This document shows, one piece after another, positions 5,463 through 9,579 of a stretch of 9,579 bases of DNA. The notes beneath the pieces are model-generated. The model did not search any database, was not told where the DNA came from, and saw only the letters and a list, made by a program, of their open reading frames with translations. This DNA comes from JAKZSU01 sp047517485 (GTDB lineage Bacteria > Pseudomonadota > Alphaproteobacteria > UBA7887): positions 1 to 9,579 of the forward strand of contig JAKZSU010000201.1 in the NCBI GenBank assembly GCA_047517485.1, read 5' to 3'. Numbering within the stretch: position 1 is the first letter of the stretch; each line of letters opens with the position of its first letter. The translations under genes and the position numbers were made by a program.

Positions 5463-8336
5463 CTAAGCCGCGTAAATGCGACACAGCGTCGCTTTGGTTT
5501 CTTGCATTACGGTGACCGCGTCATAGCCATAGGTCTGCGCCGTGTTCGCCGCCTCGCCAATGACATAGGGATCGGTGCCCTTGGGATATTTGTCGCGCTG
5601 ATCCTCGCCCATCCACTTGCCGCCGAAATGGAACGGCATCCACACCACGCCACGTCCGACCCGGGGGGTGATCATCGCCTTGACCAGGACCCGGCCGCCT
5701 TCCGGGCCCTCGACCCAAATGTCGGCGCCGTCGGCGAAGCCGGCGTCGTTGGCGTCGCCCGGGTTCACCTCCGCGAACATCTCCTGTTGCAGCTCGGCGA
5801 GCCACGGGTTCGAACGGGTTTCCTCGCCGCCGCCCTCGTATTCGACCAACCGGCCCGAGGTCAGGATTAGCGGATAGTCTTTCGCGAAATCCTTGTCCTG
5901 GATCGATTTGTAGAGTGTCGGCAGGCGATAGAAGACCTTGTCTTCATAGGTCGGATAGTCGCCCACCAGGTCGCGTCGGTTGGTGTAGAGCGGTTCGCGA
6001 TGCAACGGGATCGGATCGGGGAAGGTCCACACGAAACAACGCGCCTTGGCGTTGCCGAATGGGGCGCAGCCATGGTTGATCGCCACCCTTTGGATGCCGC
6101 CCGATAGATCGGTCTTCCAGTTGGTCTTGTCGCCGGCGATGCCGTCGATCGTCGCGCGTTCGTCGGCGGTCAAATCACTGTCCCAGCCGAGTTTCTTGAG
6201 CATCGCCATGGTGAATTCGGGATAGCCGTCCTCGATTTCCGAATCCACCGAGTACGAGCCCTCCGCGAGCAGGTTCTCACCGTCGCGTTCGACCCCGAAG
6301 CGGGCGCGGAACGTAAGTCCGCCCTTGGCCACCGGTTTCGATGGATCGTAGAGGATCGGTGTGCCGGGATGGTTCATTTCCGGCGGACCCCAGCTTGGCC
6401 AAGGCATGCCGTAATACTCGCCGTCGCACGGGCCACCCTTGGCTTGCAGGGTGGTGCGATCGAACGTCGCCTGATTGGCCATGTGTTTGCGGATGCGCTC
6501 GGGCGATTGGCCGGTATAACCGATCGTCCACATGCCGCGATTGATCTCGGCGGTGATGTCCTCGACCTTCGGCACGTTGCCCTCGACCGCGATGTTCTTG
6601 AACAACTGTTCGGCGAAGCCGAACTTTGCGGCGAACATCGCCATGATGTCCTGATCGGGCTGGGCCTCGAAGACCGGGGCGATGACCCGGTCGCGCCACT
6701 GGATCGAGCGGTTCGACGCGGTCACCGAGCCATAGGTCTCGAATTGGGTCGCCGCCGGCAGCAGATAGACCCCGTCGGTGCGGTCGTGCATTACCGCGCT
6801 CATCGTCGGATAGGGGTCGACGATCACCAGGGTGTCGAGCATCTCCATCGCCTTCTTCATATCGGGAAGGCGGGTCTGCGAGTTCGGCGCGTGGCCCCAG
6901 AAGATCATGGCCTGGATCGGGTTGGGCTGTTCCACATTGTCTTCGTCGAGCACGCCGTCGAACCAGCGCGACACCGTGATGCCCTTCGATTCCATCAGAT
7001 CCTTGGTGGCGAAGCGGCCGAGCATATAGTCGTAATCGACCTCCCAGACCCGGCTCCAATGCTTCCACGCGCCGGTCGAAATGCCGTAATAACCGGGCAG
7101 GGTGTGCGACAGCACGCCGAGATCGGTCGCGCCTTGGACATTGTCATGGCCGCGGAAAATGTTGGTCCCGCCGCCCGAGACACCCATGTTGCCGAGCGCC
7201 AATTGCAGGATGCAGTAAGCGCGGGTGTTGTTGTTGCCGTTGGTATGCTGGGTACCGCCCATGCACCACACGATGGTGCCCGGGCGGTTCATCGCCAAGG
7301 TCCGCGCGACCCGTTCCATTTGGCTGCCCGGGACGCCGGTGACGCGTTCGCATTCGTCGGGCCCCCATTTGGCGACTTCCTCGCGCACCCGGTCCATTCC
7401 CCAAGCGCGCTGTTGGACGAACTGCTCGTCTTCCCAGCCATTCTCGAAGATGTGCCACAACAGGCCCCAGATCAGCGCCACGTCGCTGCCCGGCCGCAGC
7501 CGAACATACTCGTCGGCGTGCGCCGCGGTGCGGGTAAAGCGCGGATCGCAAACGATGATCTTGGCGCCGTTCTGCTCCTTGGCCTTGAGAATGTGCATCA
7601 ACGCCACGGGATGCGCTTCCGCCGGATTCGAGCCGATGAAGAACACCGAGCGGGCACGGTGAATATCGTTGTAGCTGTTGGTCATCGCGCCGTAGCCCCA
7701 AGTATTGGCAACCCCGGCGACGGTGGTCGAATGACAGATGCGTGCTTGGTGATCGACGTTGTTGGTGCCCCAGAACGCGGCGAATTTGCGGAACAGATAG
7801 GCCTGTTCGTTGGAATGCTTGGCCGAGCCGAGCCAATAGACCGAATCCTGTCCGGCGGTTTCGCGAATCTTGAGCAGGCGGTCGCCGATCTCGTTGATCG
7901 CGTCCTCCCAGCTCATCCGCTTCCACTCGCCGCCTTCCTTCTTCATCGGATATTTGAGGCGGCGTTCGCCGTGCGCGTGCTCGCGCACGCTGGCGCCCTT
8001 GGCGCAATGGGCGCCGAGATTGAACGGACTATCGAACGAGGGTTCCTGGCCAGTCCACACCCCGTCCTGGACCTCGGCGGTTACCGTGCAGCCGACCGAG
8101 CAATGGGTGCACACCGATTTGATGGTCTCGATGGCGGCACTCAATTCGGTCCGCGCGCTGGCCTTGCGAACCCGGGTCAACGACAGCCCGCCGCCGAACG
8201 CGGCAAGGCCGCCTGCGGCAAGACCCGAGCGCTTGAGGAATGCGCGCCGGTTCAACGGCGCCTCGGCGATGCCATTGAGCACCCGGCGCATGCCGGTCGA
8301 TGTATCGGCGGAAGCGGAACGACGTTTGGTGAGCAT
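5463..8336 (-). CDS. fdhA: formate dehydrogenase catalytic (alpha) subunit, Tat-exported, cysteine type
   Basis: The 957-residue molybdopterin oxidoreductase oxidises formate to CO2 at a Mo- or W-bis(pyranopterin) centre. A long N-region leads to a Tat signal with Arg30-Arg31 in NRRAFLKRSG and a following hydrophobic, glycine-rich core. The [4Fe-4S] ligands are C76, C79, C83 and C111, with Lys113 after the last. The metal ligand is Cys201 in ARICHSTTVAG, followed by the conserved His202; many relatives have selenocysteine here, and the codon is TGT at 7734-7736. Later landmarks are GHDNVQGATDLG and a C-terminal molybdopterin dinucleotide-binding domain from about LILTSGRLVEY onward. The start ATG has GGAG 6 bases upstream. 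The Tat signal and cytochrome partner indicate a periplasm-facing, quinone-linked enzyme. No internal stop or frameshift is apparent. Confidence 0.96.
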   Translation of the reverse strand: MLTKRRSASADTSTGMRRVLNGIAEAPLNRRAFLKRSGLAAGGLAAFGGGLSLTRVRKASARTELSAAIETIKSVCTHCSVGCTVTAEVQDGVWTGQEPSFDSPFNLGAHCAKGASVREHAHGERRLKYPMKKEGGEWKRMSWEDAINEIGDRLLKIRETAGQDSVYWLGSAKHSNEQAYLFRKFAAFWGTNNVDHQARICHSTTVAGVANTWGYGAMTNSYNDIHRARSVFFIGSNPAEAHPVALMHILKAKEQNGAKIIVCDPRFTRTAAHADEYVRLRPGSDVALIWGLLWHIFENGWEDEQFVQQRAWGMDRVREEVAKWGPDECERVTGVPGSQMERVARTLAMNRPGTIVWCMGGTQHTNGNNNTRAYCILQLALGNMGVSGGGTNIFRGHDNVQGATDLGVLSHTLPGYYGISTGAWKHWSRVWEVDYDYMLGRFATKDLMESKGITVSRWFDGVLDEDNVEQPNPIQAMIFWGHAPNSQTRLPDMKKAMEMLDTLVIVDPYPTMSAVMHDRTDGVYLLPAATQFETYGSVTASNRSIQWRDRVIAPVFEAQPDQDIMAMFAAKFGFAEQLFKNIAVEGNVPKVEDITAEINRGMWTIGYTGQSPERIRKHMANQATFDRTTLQAKGGPCDGEYYGMPWPSWGPPEMNHPGTPILYDPSKPVAKGGLTFRARFGVERDGENLLAEGSYSVDSEIEDGYPEFTMAMLKKLGWDSDLTADERATIDGIAGDKTNWKTDLSGGIQRVAINHGCAPFGNAKARCFVWTFPDPIPLHREPLYTNRRDLVGDYPTYEDKVFYRLPTLYKSIQDKDFAKDYPLILTSGRLVEYEGGGEETRSNPWLAELQQEMFAEVNPGDANDAGFADGADIWVEGPEGGRVLVKAMITPRVGRGVVWMPFHFGGKWMGEDQRDKYPKGTDPYVIGEAANTAQTYGYDAVTVMQETKATLCRIYAA

Positions 8337-8358
8337 GACTGGCTCCTACAAGCTCGAA

Positions 8359-8571
8359 TTAGAACCGTGACAGGTCGTAGACGCGACGCACATGGGCGGT
8401 TTCGCGGTAGCGCCCCTTGCTCGCCTTGGCGTCCGGCACGGCGGCCTCCGCCTCGTCGGCAAGGCCGACCGCCGCGACACCCACGCCGGCGACCGCGCCG
8501 ACGCTGGCGGTGCGCAGGAAATCACGCCGATCCAGCCCTTTGGCTTTGGGATCCGATTTCTGTTTGGTCAT
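8359..8571 (-). CDS. formate dehydrogenase region Tat-signal small protein
   Basis: The 70-residue protein has a Tat motif DRRDFLRTASVG (Arg15-Arg16), a short hydrophobic core ending near ADEAEAA, and a C-terminal segment containing YRETAHVRRVYDLSRF. This architecture and tail match the family found next to fdhA in many formate dehydrogenase loci (TIGRFAM 'formate dehydrogenase region TAT target', sometimes called FdhX). Its exact job is unknown; helping export or assembly of the catalytic subunit is the usual suggestion. I chose the ATG at 8571 because GGAG lies 8 bases upstream and the Tat motif is then near the N terminus. The frame could extend to a TTG at 8613 overlapping the previous stop, but that would put 14 extra residues ahead of it. 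Confidence 0.88.
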   Translation of the reverse strand: MTKQKSDPKAKGLDRRDFLRTASVGAVAGVGVAAVGLADEAEAAVPDAKASKGRYRETAHVRRVYDLSRF

Positions 8572-8609
8572 CTTTTCGTCTCCAACTGACTCGCGTTCCA
8601 TTCCAAAGA

Positions 8610-9230
8610 TCAATCTGTTATCGAAAATGCTTCAGATTCGATATCAAAAAATATTTGGCCCAAAGCGCCGACGGAGCGATAGAAATTTGCGCTGTCGGCC
8701 ACTGCCAAATCGCTGAAAAACTGTCCCGCCCAAGGCGCTACATGGGCCTCGAAAAATGCCACTTGGCCGGTCACCGGTGCCGCCTCGCCGAAGTCGCCGG
8801 CGATCAGCCCGGCCATGATTTCGCACAGGCTGGCGATCCCATCTTCGGGTTCGGCGACGCCATCGGCGCGCTCGATACCGAGTTCACGCATGTCGCCGCG
8901 CAGTCGCGCGAGCGGCCGTTCGTGCAGGAATCCGGTCTGATAATAGGATCCGTACGGCACCAGCTCGCCTTCGCCGATGCCGATGAACAACGCCTGAAAC
9001 TCGCGTTCGACCGCGACCGGGTCGGCGTGCCGCGCAGCGCTGGATAGATCGCCGAGCGCTTGCGCCAACGCCGGGGCACCTTCCGCCGCCTGGTCGAGGC
9101 CGGCGATCTGGTCGAGCAGGGGTTGGTGGGGCGGCTCGGACAGCAAGGTCGCCAGCAAACGATAAAGCGTGGCGCGTTCGAGCTCCTCACCCGAGGGGCC
9201 AATCGCGCTCTCGCCTGTCTCCGTCGGCAT
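8610..9230 (-). CDS. TorD/DmsD-family molybdoenzyme chaperone
   Basis: The 206-residue, predicted all-helical cytoplasmic protein belongs to the TorD family, which binds Tat signals of molybdoenzymes and holds the apo-enzyme until cofactor is inserted. Family landmarks are EFQALF (77-82), VPYGSYYQTGF (91-101), EPEDGI (127-132) and HVAPWAGQFF (163-172). Glycine at 131 replaces the histidine common in the EPxDHI motif. Being first in a formate dehydrogenase locus, it is most likely the dedicated chaperone of FdhA, as FdhT-type proteins are in epsilon- and gammaproteobacteria. The ATG at 9230 lies 13 bases from AGGAG (9244-9248); a TTG at 9236 in the same frame lies 7 bases from it and may be the true start, adding two residues. 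The frame stays open to 9356, but that part does not look like this family. Confidence 0.9.
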   Translation of the reverse strand: MPTETGESAIGPSGEELERATLYRLLATLLSEPPHQPLLDQIAGLDQAAEGAPALAQALGDLSSAARHADPVAVEREFQALFIGIGEGELVPYGSYYQTGFLHERPLARLRGDMRELGIERADGVAEPEDGIASLCEIMAGLIAGDFGEAAPVTGQVAFFEAHVAPWAGQFFSDLAVADSANFYRSVGALGQIFFDIESEAFSITD

Positions 9231-9243
9231 CGCCAACGGCGCG

Positions 9244-9248
9244 CTCCT
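9244..9248 (-). promoter_or_regulatory. ribosome binding site of the chaperone gene
   Basis: The minus strand reads AGGAG. It is 7 bases from the TTG at 9236 and 13 bases from the ATG at 9230, so it argues mildly for the TTG as the initiation codon. Confidence 0.45.
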
Positions 9249-9396
9249 GTTCGTCCCGTCCTGCGTCAACAAAGACGCTCTCCCCTTATCTCCGCCCTGT
9301 GCGCCCCCGCATACTCCGGCGTCCCGCTGGGGTCCGCCAGCACACATCGGCAGCACAATTTCTTAATTTGCTGTCTTCGACGTGGCGTGATGGCTA

Positions 9397-9425
9397 ATTC
9401 TGACCCATGACCGTCGGTCGGTCAA
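9397..9425 (-). promoter_or_regulatory. possible sigma-70-type promoter of the formate dehydrogenase operon
   Basis: The minus strand has TTGACC (9420-9425, five of six consensus positions), a 17-base spacer and CAGAAT (9397-9402, four of six). Transcription would start near 9390 and leave a leader of about 160 bases before the chaperone gene. The -35 hexamer lies inside one copy of the repeated GTTGACCG motif. I saw no convincing sigma-54 (-24/-12) element or FNR-type palindrome in this region by eye. Confidence 0.35.
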
Positions 9426-9456
9426 CCGAAGCCGCCCAGATCTGTCGAGAACATTC

Positions 9457-9492
9457 TGAGTTGACCGGTTTATGTACCATATGAGTTGACCG
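9457..9492 (+). repeat. direct repeat TGAGTTGACCG, two copies 25 bases apart
   Basis: TGAGTTGACCG occurs at 9457-9467 and again at 9482-9492. The core GTTGACCG also occurs inverted at 9419-9426. Exact repetition of 11 bases at this distance is unlikely by chance, and such spaced repeats suit binding sites for a transposase or a regulator. Confidence 0.6.
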
Positions 9493-9511
9493 CTTCTGTT
9501 GCGGTTGCTGG

Positions 9512-9562
9512 CCCTGTGGGGAAGTGGTCGGGCGCGGAGCGGCTGTCCACTTGTCCACAGGG
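9512..9562. repeat. 16-base imperfect inverted repeat with 19-base spacer
   Basis: Bases 9512-9527 (CCCTGTGGGGAAGTGG) and 9547-9562 (CCACTTGTCCACAGGG) are reverse complements at 14 of 16 positions. The pair could form a stable hairpin in RNA or DNA, or be a dyad binding site. There is no T or A tract next to it on either side, so a classical intrinsic terminator is not supported. Confidence 0.6.
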
Positions 9563-9579
9563 CGCCGGTCGGTCGCGTC

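Larger units (their letters stand above)
9357..9579. other. region upstream of the operon with repeats, possible insertion-sequence end
   Basis: No convincing gene is seen in these 223 bases. They contain the GTTGACCG motif in three copies: inverted at 9419-9426 and direct at 9460-9467 and 9485-9492. They also contain a 9-base direct repeat CGGTCGGTC (9415-9423 and 9566-9574) and the inverted repeat at 9512-9562. Clusters of short GTTGAC-like repeats near an end are reminiscent of IS21-family termini, but no transposase frame, target duplication or matching second end is in the window, so this stays tentative. Confidence 0.3.

Noticed and set aside
4545..5870. 441-codon open frame on the plus strand
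   Set aside because: It is antisense to fdhB, the small lipoprotein frame and parts of fdhA and fdhC, and has low-complexity Arg/Ala-rich translation.
7731..7740. Selenocysteine codon with SECIS in fdhA
   Set aside because: The codon at the active-site position is TGT, so ordinary cysteine is made and no recoding element is needed.
6369..9047. 892-codon open frame on the plus strand
   Set aside because: It is antisense to fdhA, the Tat protein gene and most of the chaperone gene, all of which have clear family motifs. Its translation is rich in Arg, His, Gly and Asp without any motif, as expected for the reverse strand of GC-rich genes.
9231..9356. N-terminal extension of the chaperone frame
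   Set aside because: The extra 42 residues are glycine-rich and unlike TorD proteins; a Shine-Dalgarno sequence inside this stretch supports a start at 9230 or 9236.
1..9579. CRISPR array, tRNA or rRNA genes
   Set aside because: No regularly spaced repeats and no tRNA- or rRNA-like sequences were seen by eye on either strand.

Overview
The window looks like a chromosomal segment from a GC-rich alphaproteobacterium, probably a Rhodospirillales-like lineage. That placement is an inference from gene content, GC-rich codon use and the form of the formate dehydrogenase; no marker gene is present. All nine confidently called genes lie on the minus strand and read from right to left. They are tightly spaced and look like one long operon or two consecutive ones.

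Right part (about 9230 down to 3640): a complete membrane-bound, periplasm-facing formate dehydrogenase locus. In transcription order it holds a TorD-family chaperone, a 70-residue Tat-signal protein of the 'formate dehydrogenase region' type, the molybdopterin catalytic subunit FdhA, the four-cluster ferredoxin subunit FdhB, a 59-residue putative lipoprotein that I do not recognise, and the cytochrome b subunit FdhC. FdhA carries cysteine (codon TGT) where many relatives carry selenocysteine. Formate would be oxidised outside the inner membrane, with electrons passing through FdhB to the haem b groups of FdhC and on to quinone.

Middle-left part (3565 down to 380): three genes packed almost end to end. 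They are a cysteine-dioxygenase-like cupin, a protein with four tandem rhodanese domains of which only the second keeps the catalytic cysteine, and a TroA/BtuF-fold substrate-binding protein without a visible signal peptide. They suggest a thiol or sulfane-sulfur handling module placed directly behind the formate dehydrogenase. Their physiological link to formate oxidation is not known to me. A hairpin with its loop at the last stop codon may end the transcript.

Edges: bases 1 to about 350 are distinctly poorer in GC and hold no gene I can identify. Bases 9357 to 9579, upstream of the operon, hold no convincing gene. They hold three copies of an 8-base GTTGACCG motif (two direct, one inverted), a 16-base imperfect inverted repeat and a plausible outward promoter. 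This could be the end of an insertion sequence, possibly IS21-like, but no transposase is visible.
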